Below are positions 1-7,535 of a stretch of DNA of 20,781 bases, piece by piece. Within the stretch, counting starts at the first letter, position 1. Each line of letters starts with the position of its first letter. The translations under genes were made by a program, and so were the position numbers. The DNA comes from JAJXSS01 sp964547135 (lineage in GTDB: Bacteria; Planctomycetota; Phycisphaerae; Phycisphaerales; Phycisphaeraceae). Under the pieces are notes generated by a model. It made no database searches. It was not told the origin of the DNA and saw only the letters and a program-made list of their open reading frames with translations. Location of the stretch: positions 1 through 20,781 of the forward strand of contig CAZJMK010000065.1 of NCBI GenBank assembly GCA_964547135.1, read 5' to 3'.

Positions 1-200
1 GTGATATCATGAGGATCGGCTATTGCTACCTTATAGATGCAATGAAACACTAGTAACAAGCCCCCATCCATCGAACTCACCCTCGTGTGATCAAGCGAGC
101 TCGCCTCCGCTTCAGGGGAAACGGGAGTATTACAGAACCCCTTGCCATCATTGCGCTATCATCATTTCAATGTAACAGTTGTTTGAGACGATAAATCATC

Positions 201-1598
201 ATGATGCATGTACCGGTGACCATGGCGTGGTTGGAGACGGCAGGCGTTCAGGCAGTGCTGCTGGCGATGGGCACGGCTTTGCTGCTGTGTGGTGTTTATG
301 TGCTCATTTCATGGCGGCGCGCCCGGTTGTTGACACGATTACGACGCGGGGCGGAACGGTTTGCGATTGGTGAGTTGAATTTTCGTTTGCCGGTGGAAGG
401 GCCGCCCGATTTGGCGAACCTGGCGGATTCACTCAATCGCATGGCCGGTCAGTTGGACGAACGTTTGAGTCACCTGGCGAATCAGCGTAACGAACTCATG
501 GCGGTGCTGGCGAGCATGGATGAGGGCGTGGTGGCGATCGACCCGGAAGAACGGGTGATGAGTTTGAATCAGGCGTCGATTCGGTTATTGAATTTGGACC
601 CGTTGTCGGTGATTGGTCGGCCGATGGTGGAAGCGGTGCGCAACAGCACGTTGCAGGATTTGGTCAAACATGCGTTGGAGGATGAAAACCCCGCCCAGGC
701 GGAACTGTCGGTGAAAACCGGAGGCGGACGCGGCAATACATCGGGGGCGGATATCACCACGTTGCAACTGGTGGCACACACCTCGGCTTTGCGCGATGCA
801 CAAGGTCGGCGGATCGGTGTGCTTTTGGTGATACGTGACGTGACCCGGCTGAGGCAATTGGAAACCGTGCGACGTGATTTCGTGGCCAATGTGTCGCATG
901 AAGTGAAAACCCCGGTGGCGGCGATCAAGGCGGCGGCAGAGACGTTGCGGGGCATTTTGCCGGAGGACGATGCGGATGTACAGCGGTTCATGGGCATGAT
1001 CGTCAGGCAGGCGGATCGGTTGAACGCGGTGGTGGATGATTTGCTCAATCTGGCGCGGTTGGAGCAGGAGGCACAGCAACATCGGATCAAGGTGGTGCCG
1101 ACGTGTGTGCTGGAGGTGTTGCAGGCGGCGCAGGAGGCGACGGCCACGGCGGCGCGGAACAAGCGAATCATGGTGCGGGTGATGTGTCCGGCAGACCTGA
1201 TTGCGGGGGTGAATGCAGGGCTGCTCGAACATGCGGTGTCAAACCTTTTGGATAATGCGATCAAGTACAGCCCGGACGGCAGCAAAGTGGATGTTACGGT
1301 TCGCGGGGATGAGGGGGAATTGGTGATTACGGTGACGGATCAGGGGATGGGAATTGAGCCGGAGCATCTGCCACGGATTTTTGAAAGATTTTACCGGGTG
1401 GACAAGGCGCGTAGCAGGGCGCTGGGCGGGACGGGGTTGGGGCTGGCGATTGTGAAGCATGTGGCGCAGGCGCATGATGGCCGGGTGAGTGTGGAGAGTA
1501 CGCCGGGGAAGGGCAGTACGTTCAAATTGCATTTGCCTTTGAATTTGAGTGAGATGGATCACGTGGAAGCGATGCCCATGCAGGTGCGCTCGGCGTGA
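201..1598 (+). CDS. PhoR-like sensor histidine kinase (TM-HAMP-PAS-HisKA-HATPase)
   Basis: A membrane-bound sensor kinase that should autophosphorylate on histidine and pass phosphate to a response regulator, which is not in the window. Of 465 residues, one hydrophobic helix spans about 14-37. A HAMP-like stretch (about 38-90) and a PAS-like domain (about 97-215) follow. The HisKA H-box has VSHEVKTP with the phospho-acceptor His233. The ATPase domain has the N-box around N348-N352, the G1 box DQGMG at 380-384, an F-box (F394, F397) and the G2 box GGTGLGL at 409-415. The VRRDFVANVSHEVKTP stretch is closest to PhoR/WalK kinases. A TAA at 192-194 in the same frame fixes the start at ATG 201 or 204; only a weak GAGACG precedes it. 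The protein therefore lacks the first membrane helix and periplasmic sensor domain of classical PhoR. The specific phosphate role is an inference. Confidence 0.9.
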   Translation: MMHVPVTMAWLETAGVQAVLLAMGTALLLCGVYVLISWRRARLLTRLRRGAERFAIGELNFRLPVEGPPDLANLADSLNRMAGQLDERLSHLANQRNELMAVLASMDEGVVAIDPEERVMSLNQASIRLLNLDPLSVIGRPMVEAVRNSTLQDLVKHALEDENPAQAELSVKTGGGRGNTSGADITTLQLVAHTSALRDAQGRRIGVLLVIRDVTRLRQLETVRRDFVANVSHEVKTPVAAIKAAAETLRGILPEDDADVQRFMGMIVRQADRLNAVVDDLLNLARLEQEAQQHRIKVVPTCVLEVLQAAQEATATAARNKRIMVRVMCPADLIAGVNAGLLEHAVSNLLDNAIKYSPDGSKVDVTVRGDEGELVITVTDQGMGIEPEHLPRIFERFYRVDKARSRALGGTGLGLAIVKHVAQAHDGRVSVESTPGKGSTFKLHLPLNLSEMDHVEAMPMQVRSA

Positions 1599-1606
1599 GG
1601 GAAGGT

Positions 1607-1647
1607 GATTTCGAATTTCGAATTTCGGATTTCGGATTTCGGATTTG
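1607..1647 (+). repeat. Heptamer tandem array (CGAATTT/CGGATTT)
   Basis: About five and a half units of the 7-bp repeat, with C/T variation in one position (CGAATTT or CGGATTT). It is the left arm of an inverted pair with 1806-1867. Confidence 0.9.
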
Positions 1648-1805
1648 CCGAATCAAGCCGGGAACGAATCGCCGAAGGCGATGAGGGCCCGGGTGTACTA
1701 CATTGAATCATTTGGTGATTAAGCGATTTGGTGATTTTCGGATTGGTCGCCCAATCAACCGAAAAATGTACAATCACTCGACCTCGTGCTTGGCTTGATT
1801 CCGTA

Positions 1806-1867
1806 AAATTCGAAATTCGAAATTCGAAATCCGAAATCCGAAATTCGAAATCCGAAATTCGAAATTT
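1806..1867 (-). repeat. Heptamer tandem array (AAATTCG/AAATCCG), reverse orientation
   Basis: Nearly nine 7-bp units reading AAATTCG or AAATCCG, complementary to the array at 1607-1647. It is the longest AAATYCG array in the window. Confidence 0.9.
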
Positions 1868-2022
1868 GCATCACTCGGCCACTTCTTCAATCGTTTTCGC
1901 CTCAAGTCCCCCGTCAAAAACAGCCGATCAAAAGAGTTGGGCGATGCCCGATAAGACCCATTGCGCGCCGGGCGTGCGGGGTTTGGTGCGACTTGGGCTT
2001 TGCGGGATGTGGAGGCCTGGTC

Positions 2023-4770
2023 ATGAGCGGAATATCCGTCGGCACAGGGCTGATCAGCGGCATCAACACCGCGCAGCTGATTGACCAGTTACTGGCGATC
2101 GATGCAAGGCCCAAGGCCATCTTGCAACGACGGGTGACGGTGCTGCAATCGCAGAACACCGCCTTTGCCGAGATCACCGCCAAGTTATTGGCACTTAAAA
2201 GCACGCTGGGTAACATGACCGACCCGGCAACGTTTCGCAATACCTCGAGCACCAGTTCCAATACCAACGTACTCACGGCTACTTCATCGAACTCGGCTGC
2301 ACCGGGCGTTTACAACTTCAACGTATCACGACTGGTCACCACCCAGCAATCGTTGTCGCGCGGGTTTGCCGACCAAAGCACGACCAATGTCGGGGCGGGC
2401 ACGCTGAGCTTTGAGCCGGCGGCTGCCCGATTGGACCGGGATACCAGCCTGGTGAACCTCAACGGGGGGGCGGGCGTGTCACGGGGTAAAATTCGCGTCA
2501 CCGACCGTTCGGGCAACGTGGCCACGGTTGATTTGAGCAAAGCGGTGACAGTCAACGATGTGCTGGAAACCATCAACAACAGCAGCGGCATCAGTGTCAT
2601 CGCCTCGGTCGAGGGTGATCGTTTACGGCTGACGGATCAATCGGGCGGTGGTGGTACGCTGCGGGTGGAAAACCTGGGTTCGACCAACACAGCCACGAGT
2701 TTGGGGCTGGCGACGGACACCGATGGTGACCCGCTGACACTGACCGGGTCGGCCATCAATACCCTTTCGGAAAACTCGCTGTTGTCGAGCTTGAACGACG
2801 GCAACGGCATGGACAGCACGGGCGGATTGGACCTGACCTTTGACAACGGCTCACAAAGTTTTTCCGTGACCTTGAACGCAGCCCGAACGCTGGGCGATGT
2901 CATCAGTGCCATCAACAACGGACTGGGCAATGATGATGGGGCAGGGGGCAAACTGGTGACCGCGGAACTCAATGCGGATCGCACCGGGTTGAAAATCAAG
3001 TATGCGGGCGGTTCGCCGTTGGACATTGCCGGTAACTCGGCGCGCGATTTGGGGTTGACCACCACCGGGGCAACGGGTGATGTCGAGGGCACACGGATAC
3101 TGTCGGGGTTGAACACCAAACTGGTAAGTAACTTGAGCGGCGGCGATGGCGCAACGCTGGGTGTATTCAGCATCACGGCTCGTGACGGCACGGCCATCAG
3201 CAATATCGACCTGACCGGCTCGGTCAGCGTGTCGGAAGTGTTGTCACGCATCAACAGCGCGACAGGCAACGAAGGCAGAATCGTTGCGACCCTCAACCAG
3301 GCGGGCAACGGCATACAACTGACCGATACCACCGGCGGCACGGGCAACCTGTCCATCACCGGCACCGGGGCGGATGATTTGGGGTTGACCGACGGAACCA
3401 GTGTGGCGGCGAATGTGATCGGGTCGGGCAATCTGCAACTGCGTTACATTTCCGAGGGCACACGCATTGACAGTTTGAACGGCGGGACGGGCATCACCCG
3501 CGGTCGATTCCGCATCACCGATTCACGAGGCATCAGTGCCACGGTCGATGCAACTTCCACCGGCGTGGTGACCATCGGTGATTTGCTGCGCAGCATCAAC
3601 AGTCGCGGCCTGGAAATCAACGCTCGCATCAACGACAACGGCGACGGCATTGTCATTGAAGACAACGGCCCGGGCACCACGGCCATCAAGGTCGAGGAAG
3701 ATGGTTCGAGCACCGCCCGTGAACTGGGGTTATTGGGTAGCGCAGCCAGTGCGGGGGCGGCCCTCAACGGCAGTTTGGAAAAAACCATCACGCTCGACGG
3801 CACGGAAAAACTGCGTGATGTGGCGGACAAAATCAACGCAGCCGGGCTGAACGTACGGGCGGCGATTGTGAACGATGGTTCACCCCTGAACCCGTTTCGT
3901 TTGAGCCTGACAGCCAACAAGGCAGGCTCGGCGGGGGCGTTTGCGTTTGACGATGGGGGCTTGAACTTCGGCATGAGCACGTTGGCACAGGGGCGCGATG
4001 CGGTGGTGTTTTACGGGGCATCGGACCCGGCTCAGGGCATTGCCATCACCTCGACGACCAACACGCTTTCGAATGTCGTCAGCGGCGTGACCATTGATTT
4101 GAAGGGCACCAGCAACAGTGCGGTGGAACTGGCCATCATCCGCGATGATGCGAGCATCAGCAAGTCGATCAAGTCGATGGTCGATGCGTTCAACAGTGTG
4201 ATCGATTCGCTGAATAAATATGACACCTACGACAGTGAAACCCAGGTGCGCGGGTTGTTGCTGGGCGATTCAACCGTGGCACGGGTTCGTTCATCGCTGT
4301 TCGGCATGGTCAATCGGCGCAGCAGCGAAGTATCGGGGCAGTTCACCGCTTTGACGCAGATCGGCATTCGCGTGGGCAGTGGAACCAAGTTGCAATTCAA
4401 TGAATCGACCTTCACACAGGCTTTGCAGACGGATCGTGAAGCGGTGCTGCAACTGCTCACGTTCAGGCAGACCAGTACTGTCGATGGCACCACGACGACC
4501 ACGGCTGCGGGGCTGGGCGTGCGTTTCAAGGAACTGGTGGACGGCATCACCGATGCGACCAACGGCACGGTGCAATCGCGTACCGATTCGATCAACCGGG
4601 AAATCAAACTCAACAACGACCGCATCAAGGCGATGGACACGTTATTGGCGGCGAAAAAATCACGTTATCAGCAACAGTTCAATGCGATGGAATTGACCCT
4701 TTCACGGTTGCAGGCACAAAGCAGCGCCCTGGCCGGGCTGAGCGGCGCGACTGGCGGCACAGGCGGGTGA
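2023..4770 (+). CDS. fliD: Flagellar hook-associated protein 2 / filament cap FliD, large form
   Basis: FliD caps the flagellar filament and guides flagellin assembly outside the cell. The start is ATG 2023, seven bases after a GGAGG Shine-Dalgarno (2011-2015); the frame is also open from TTG 1993 but lacks such a site. The 915-residue protein opens with the classic GISVGTGLISGINTAQLIDQ region (FliD N-terminal domain, about 1-130). The C-terminal domain (about 680-915) has SKSIKSMVDAFNSVIDSLN and LTQIGIRV. Between them lie about four to five hook-IN-type repeats (about 143-228, 254-345, 361-458, 482-575 and a weaker one at 585-650). Each has a pattern like LNGGxGxxRGxxRITD...TIGDLLxxIN...DLGL. 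At 915 residues it is about twice enterobacterial FliD (about 470), the extra length being these surface repeats. No other flagellar gene lies nearby. The CDS ends directly at a heptamer repeat (4770-4794). Confidence 0.93.
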   Translation: MSGISVGTGLISGINTAQLIDQLLAIDARPKAILQRRVTVLQSQNTAFAEITAKLLALKSTLGNMTDPATFRNTSSTSSNTNVLTATSSNSAAPGVYNFNVSRLVTTQQSLSRGFADQSTTNVGAGTLSFEPAAARLDRDTSLVNLNGGAGVSRGKIRVTDRSGNVATVDLSKAVTVNDVLETINNSSGISVIASVEGDRLRLTDQSGGGGTLRVENLGSTNTATSLGLATDTDGDPLTLTGSAINTLSENSLLSSLNDGNGMDSTGGLDLTFDNGSQSFSVTLNAARTLGDVISAINNGLGNDDGAGGKLVTAELNADRTGLKIKYAGGSPLDIAGNSARDLGLTTTGATGDVEGTRILSGLNTKLVSNLSGGDGATLGVFSITARDGTAISNIDLTGSVSVSEVLSRINSATGNEGRIVATLNQAGNGIQLTDTTGGTGNLSITGTGADDLGLTDGTSVAANVIGSGNLQLRYISEGTRIDSLNGGTGITRGRFRITDSRGISATVDATSTGVVTIGDLLRSINSRGLEINARINDNGDGIVIEDNGPGTTAIKVEEDGSSTARELGLLGSAASAGAALNGSLEKTITLDGTEKLRDVADKINAAGLNVRAAIVNDGSPLNPFRLSLTANKAGSAGAFAFDDGGLNFGMSTLAQGRDAVVFYGASDPAQGIAITSTTNTLSNVVSGVTIDLKGTSNSAVELAIIRDDASISKSIKSMVDAFNSVIDSLNKYDTYDSETQVRGLLLGDSTVARVRSSLFGMVNRRSSEVSGQFTALTQIGIRVGSGTKLQFNESTFTQALQTDREAVLQLLTFRQTSTVDGTTTTTAAGLGVRFKELVDGITDATNGTVQSRTDSINREIKLNNDRIKAMDTLLAAKKSRYQQQFNAMELTLSRLQAQSSALAGLSGATGGTGG

Positions 4771-4863
4771 TTCCGATTTCGGATTTCGGATTTGACGAGA
4801 ATACCTGTTGAAGCCGTCGAATAAGTTAGACGATGGTTTGCGTCAACAGTGTGGGCTTTGTGG

Positions 4864-4883
4864 CCCAGCCGCCCCCGGCTGGG
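4864..4883. terminator. GC hairpin, possible bidirectional terminator
   Basis: A 7-bp perfect stem CCCAGCC/GGCTGGG with a 6-base loop lies between the ends of convergent fliD and nfeD. There is no T-run on either side, so the terminator role is only suggested by position. Confidence 0.3.
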
Positions 4884-5000
4884 TGAACAACCCTTGTCAA
4901 TCACACCGCCGAGGGCGCCCCGGGGCGGTGCCACATCAGTCATTGTCAGACCACCCCGTAATTCACACCGACCCGAAGTACGGGTATATAACATCAAAAA

Positions 5001-5064
5001 AATCACCCAATCACCCAATCACCCAATCACCCAATCACCCAATCGCCAAATCGCCAAATCGCCA
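5001..5064. repeat. 8 x 8-bp tandem repeat (AATCACCC x5, AATCGCCA x3)
   Basis: Five exact copies of AATCACCC are followed directly by three exact copies of AATCGCCA, then AATCATGA. It is next to the 3' end of the nfeD-like gene. Related units (AATCACCA/AATCGC, reverse orientation) occur at about 1702-1737. It lacks unique spacers and is therefore not a CRISPR array. Confidence 0.95.
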
Positions 5065-5073
5065 AATCATGAT

Positions 5074-6885
5074 TCACCCTGCTGCTTCGACGATAATCAA
5101 CATGCCCTGCAATTCGACCACGCGAATGGTGGTGCCCACGGTGATCCATTCCCCCCGGCTGGACACATCAATGTATTGACCGGCGAAATCAGCTCTGCCG
5201 GTCGGGCGCAATTCCGACACCACCACGCCTTGCATGCCGACCTTGACCACCTGATCGCTGCTGCGTCCGGTGTGCAATGGGTCATTCGCTTGCCGTGCGG
5301 GGGTTTCAACCTCATCACCCGAAGGCACGTTGCCCGACACGGTGGCCAATTGACTGTCGCGCAGCACCAGTCGATTGAACACCGGCAAACGATTGAATTG
5401 TCGTAACGCGGCAATCAACATCGCCAAGCCTACCGTGCCCCCGGCCAGCATCGACAGGGCCGACCATTGCAATTCGCTGATGGTTTCACGGGCCGGCAAA
5501 CCGCCCCCCGCTGTGGGCACCACCGCCAGTGCGAGCGCCGCGAACATCGCGGCCAAGCCTGCAAGCCCCATCAGCCCAAAACCGGGCGTGATGAACAACT
5601 CCACCAGCAACAGGGCAAAGCCGACCAAAAACAAAAGCAGGTGCCACCACTGCGCCAACCCCACCAGAAACGGCGCCCCCAGCAACATCACCAAAGCCGT
5701 CGCTGCCACCAGCCCCGGCAAGCTCAAACCGGGGGCTTGAAATTCCAGGTAAAAACCGATGAACACGATCATCAGCAAAATCGCCCGAACCCAGGGTCGC
5801 GTCAGCCAATAGGCCACGCCCTGCGCCATCGTCGGGTGATATCGCCCGATGTCGCCGGCTCCAAACAGCGCTTTCAATTCCGCATCGTTAGCGACGATAC
5901 CCCGACTCAAACCAAAATCCAGCGCCCGGTCCTGCGACAACGTGAGTAACGTCCGGCCATCATGAATCGGCTGCACAATCGCCCCCAGCGTCGGCGTCTG
6001 TGTCACCTTCACCCACATCTGTCGATCGTCATCCGTGCCCACCTGACGCGAAGTGCGACCCATCAGCGCTTCGTTGACTGCATCGGGGGAAGTGAAAGCC
6101 GGCTGATGGATGAGTAACTGCGCCGAACCAGCCGGGGTATCGACGCCCTGCACCATCCATTGATAGTCCGCGGGGTTGACCACCTTGCGTTGTTTGGTGT
6201 CCTTGTGTTCCAGCAGGTAAAGCTCGATGCCCAGTTCGCACATGGCTTGAAACAGGGCGTAGTCGTACCCGTTGGCCAGGGCGGAGTCACGAAACTCTTC
6301 CAAAAGCGGCGATAGGGCCTTGGCGCGTTCGGTGGGACTGAGGTTTTGCCCAGGCAAAATCGGGGCACAATCACCCATGGTCGAACGCGGACTCATGATG
6401 ATAAATCGGCAGGCCGCTGCGATCAGTGTGCCTGCGGAGAAGGCTTCATCATGCACCCATGCCACGGTCGGCACGGGCAGTTGTTTGATTTCACGGCTGA
6501 GTTGGATGGCACTGGTGAGCACCCCGCCGGGGGTGTCCAGTTCGATGACGATGACGGTGGCGCCGTCGTCGATGGCGCGCTGGGCACGCTGCTTGAAGCT
6601 TTCGACGGTGAAGTCGTAAATCAGGCCGGTGATGCGAATGACGGCCACCCGTCCGCCGGTGGGCAGTGCGGTCATGTCGGCGGGTAACGTCGCGGCAGCA
6701 GCCTGCGGTCGCAGCGGGGCGGCAACGGGCGCAGGGGCAGTCACCGGCGAGGTTGTCGTGTTGGTGGCTGGCGGGGGCGTGGGGTTGGTAATGGTTTGTG
6801 CGCTGGTGAAGGTTGACAGGCAGAGCATCACCAGTGCGACCACGAAAACCAGGGCAACGAATTTTTTCGCGGCGGGAAGGTTCAT
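5074..6885 (-). CDS. NfeD-family membrane-bound ClpP-class serine protease
   Basis: The protein should cleave membrane-associated peptides or take part in membrane quality control, as NfeD1/SppA-like proteases do. The 603-residue product starts with a signal peptide (about 1-29, ending TFTSAQ) and a Pro/Thr/Ala-rich linker (31-75). A ClpP-fold protease domain follows (about 79-300) with VIVIELDTPGG at 111-121. The probable nucleophile is Ser150 in FSAGTLIAAA and the candidate base is Lys189. That 39-residue gap resembles the Ser97-Lys138 dyad of archaeal 1510-N. About five membrane helices follow (roughly 365-382, 388-410, 412-434, 438-457, 476-495). The last 60 residues form the NfeD OB-fold (GMQGVVVSELRPTGRADFAG...). 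This order matches long NfeD (NfeD1b) proteins. It follows tatA on the same strand. No Shine-Dalgarno is seen before ATG 6885, but a TATAAT sits just upstream. Confidence 0.9.
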   Translation of the reverse strand: MNLPAAKKFVALVFVVALVMLCLSTFTSAQTITNPTPPPATNTTTSPVTAPAPVAAPLRPQAAAATLPADMTALPTGGRVAVIRITGLIYDFTVESFKQRAQRAIDDGATVIVIELDTPGGVLTSAIQLSREIKQLPVPTVAWVHDEAFSAGTLIAAACRFIIMSPRSTMGDCAPILPGQNLSPTERAKALSPLLEEFRDSALANGYDYALFQAMCELGIELYLLEHKDTKQRKVVNPADYQWMVQGVDTPAGSAQLLIHQPAFTSPDAVNEALMGRTSRQVGTDDDRQMWVKVTQTPTLGAIVQPIHDGRTLLTLSQDRALDFGLSRGIVANDAELKALFGAGDIGRYHPTMAQGVAYWLTRPWVRAILLMIVFIGFYLEFQAPGLSLPGLVAATALVMLLGAPFLVGLAQWWHLLLFLVGFALLLVELFITPGFGLMGLAGLAAMFAALALAVVPTAGGGLPARETISELQWSALSMLAGGTVGLAMLIAALRQFNRLPVFNRLVLRDSQLATVSGNVPSGDEVETPARQANDPLHTGRSSDQVVKVGMQGVVVSELRPTGRADFAGQYIDVSSRGEWITVGTTIRVVELQGMLIIVEAAG

Positions 6886-6893
6886 ATGCCCGC

Positions 6894-6899
6894 ATTATA
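6894..6899 (-). promoter_or_regulatory. Possible -10 box immediately upstream of the nfeD-like gene
   Basis: On the minus strand TATAAT occurs eight bases before the ATG at 6885. If used, transcription would begin at or within a few bases of the start codon, giving a leaderless mRNA, which would fit the absence of a Shine-Dalgarno site. No good -35 hexamer is seen, so this is tentative. Confidence 0.3.
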
Positions 6900-6909
6900 C
6901 GACGCTGTT

Positions 6910-6978
6910 ACTCAGAGCCACGAGCGGAAGCGAGTGGTTCTTCAAATATACCGCTTGTTGCCACGCGCGGCTCTGAGT
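6910..6978. repeat. Inverted repeat element between tatA and the nfeD-like gene
   Basis: Perfect 10-bp arms ACTCAGAGCC (6910-6919) and GGCTCTGAGT (6969-6978) enclose about 49 bp that includes CGAGCGGAAGCGAGTGG. The arms extend imperfectly inward. The element fills most of the 107-bp space between the two genes and looks like a small non-autonomous palindromic element. It might also weaken read-through from tatA. Confidence 0.7.
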
Positions 6979-6992
6979 CCTTAGCCGATTGC

Positions 6993-7274
6993 TTACGTCG
7001 TGGTATGTGATGTGTTGCTTTGTGTTGCAGCAGTGGTGCCGGCGGTATTGGTCGAACGATCTTCCAGCTTGACGGCTTGGCCGGGGTTGACCTCGTTCAA
7101 CTGACGGGGTGCCGCAGCGGCGCGGTTGGCATCTTCCTCCACGCCGGACAGGCCCTTTTTGAATTCGATGATGCTTTTGCCCAGGTTGCGACCGACCTCC
7201 GGCAAACGTCTGCCGAAAATCAGCAAACCCAGAAAACAGAGCACAATGATTTCAAACGCGCCAAGGTTAAACAT
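6993..7274 (-). CDS. tatA: Sec-independent protein translocase subunit TatA
   Basis: TatA is the pore-forming subunit of the twin-arginine pathway, which exports folded proteins across the inner membrane. The 93-residue product has the family layout: an N-terminal helix (FEIIVLCFLGLLIFG, about residues 6-20), the hinge FGRRLPE, an amphipathic helix (VGRNLGKSIIEFKKGL, about 26-41) and a polar, Ala/Thr-rich tail. ATG 7274 is chosen because an AGAGGT Shine-Dalgarno lies a few bases upstream; the frame stays open to 7319 but that adds non-family residues. TatA versus TatE/TatB is judged from the LPE/GK/EFK motifs. No tatC or tatB is adjacent. It is followed on the same strand by the nfeD-like protease, separated by a palindromic element. 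Confidence 0.92.
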   Translation of the reverse strand: MFNLGAFEIIVLCFLGLLIFGRRLPEVGRNLGKSIIEFKKGLSGVEEDANRAAAAPRQLNEVNPGQAVKLEDRSTNTAGTTAATQSNTSHTTT

Positions 7275-7535
7275 AATGACCTCTTTCCGGCAACCCAAAG
7301 TTTCATGCTGCCCGTGCATGATTGTAGCACGATGTGCGATTGATCGATTGATGTTTAGCGCGGACGCTTTGCGTCGGCGTTTTTGACGCCGTGCCCTTCA
7401 GGGCCGGATGTTTGTGTATGCAATCCGGGGCTAAAGCCCTCGGCGTCATTTGTCGCTTTATCACTCGACCACTTGGCCACTTTTCGTATCATGCCCCCTA
7501 TACTCATGGCACTTCAAAGGGACTGGAGCATGAGC
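7275..7535. other. Divergent intergenic region with hairpins and repeats
   Basis: The space between tatA (-) and the 230-residue gene (+) should contain both promoters, but I cannot assign them. It holds a hairpin GGACGC-TTT-GCGTC followed by GGCGTTTTT (about 7362-7384), a GACGCCG palindromic element (7385-7447) and CACTCGACCACTTGGCCACTT (about 7462-7482), the complement of the AAGTGGYC family. Confidence 0.6.
7385..7447 (+). repeat. GACGCCG palindromic element, copy 1 (63 bp)
   Basis: The left arm GACGCCGTGCCCTTCAGGGC and right arm ending GCCCTCGGCGTC are imperfect inverted repeats around a short spacer. The same sequence recurs at 8877-8939 (opposite strand), 15553-15632 and 18833-18912. 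Confidence 0.9.

Larger units (their letters stand above)
1599..2022. repeat. Repeat-filled gap between sensor kinase and fliD
   Basis: This 424-bp gap is almost entirely repeats and I see no gene in it. In order it holds: a CGAATTT/CGGATTT heptamer array (1607-1647); a module starting AAGCCGGGAACGA and ending GAGGGCCCGGGTGT (1655-1696); degenerate 8-mers whose complement reads AATCACCAAATCGC (about 1702-1737); a GATTGG/CCAATC mini-hairpin (1740-1755); the heptamer array in reverse orientation (1806-1867); and CACTCGGCCACTTCTTC, one complement copy of the AAGTGGYC family (about 1871-1887). The two heptamer arrays are inverted and could pair as a long AU-rich stem. A Shine-Dalgarno GGAGG for fliD lies at 2011-2015. 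Confidence 0.8.
4771..5073. repeat. Convergent gap fliD/nfeD with repeats and hairpins
   Basis: The gap between two convergent genes holds no gene. It contains a short heptamer array (4770-4794), a module with TGTTGAAGCCGTCG (4794-4822), a GC hairpin CCCAGCC/GGCTGGG (4864-4883), a further CACCGCC/GGCGGTG inverted repeat (about 4904-4931) and the perfect 8-bp tandem array at 5001-5064. The hairpins might end transcription from both sides, but no clear T-tract follows them. Confidence 0.75.

Noticed and set aside
1..200. Promoter or Pho box before the sensor kinase
   Set aside because: TATCAT-like and TTGCCA-like hexamers are present but with wrong spacing, and no repeated CTGTCAT-type boxes are visible.
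585..1285. Two overlapping minus-strand frames opposite the sensor kinase
   Set aside because: They are shadows of the HisKA and PAS coding sequence, with no start site and no domain resemblance.
2637..3431. Minus-strand open frame of 264 codons within fliD
   Set aside because: It is antisense to clear FliD hook-IN repeats and its translation is a low-complexity Pro/Ser/Val string, as expected of a shadow frame.
5001..5064. Possible CRISPR array
   Set aside because: Units of 8 bp are directly adjacent with no unique spacers and no cas gene is present.
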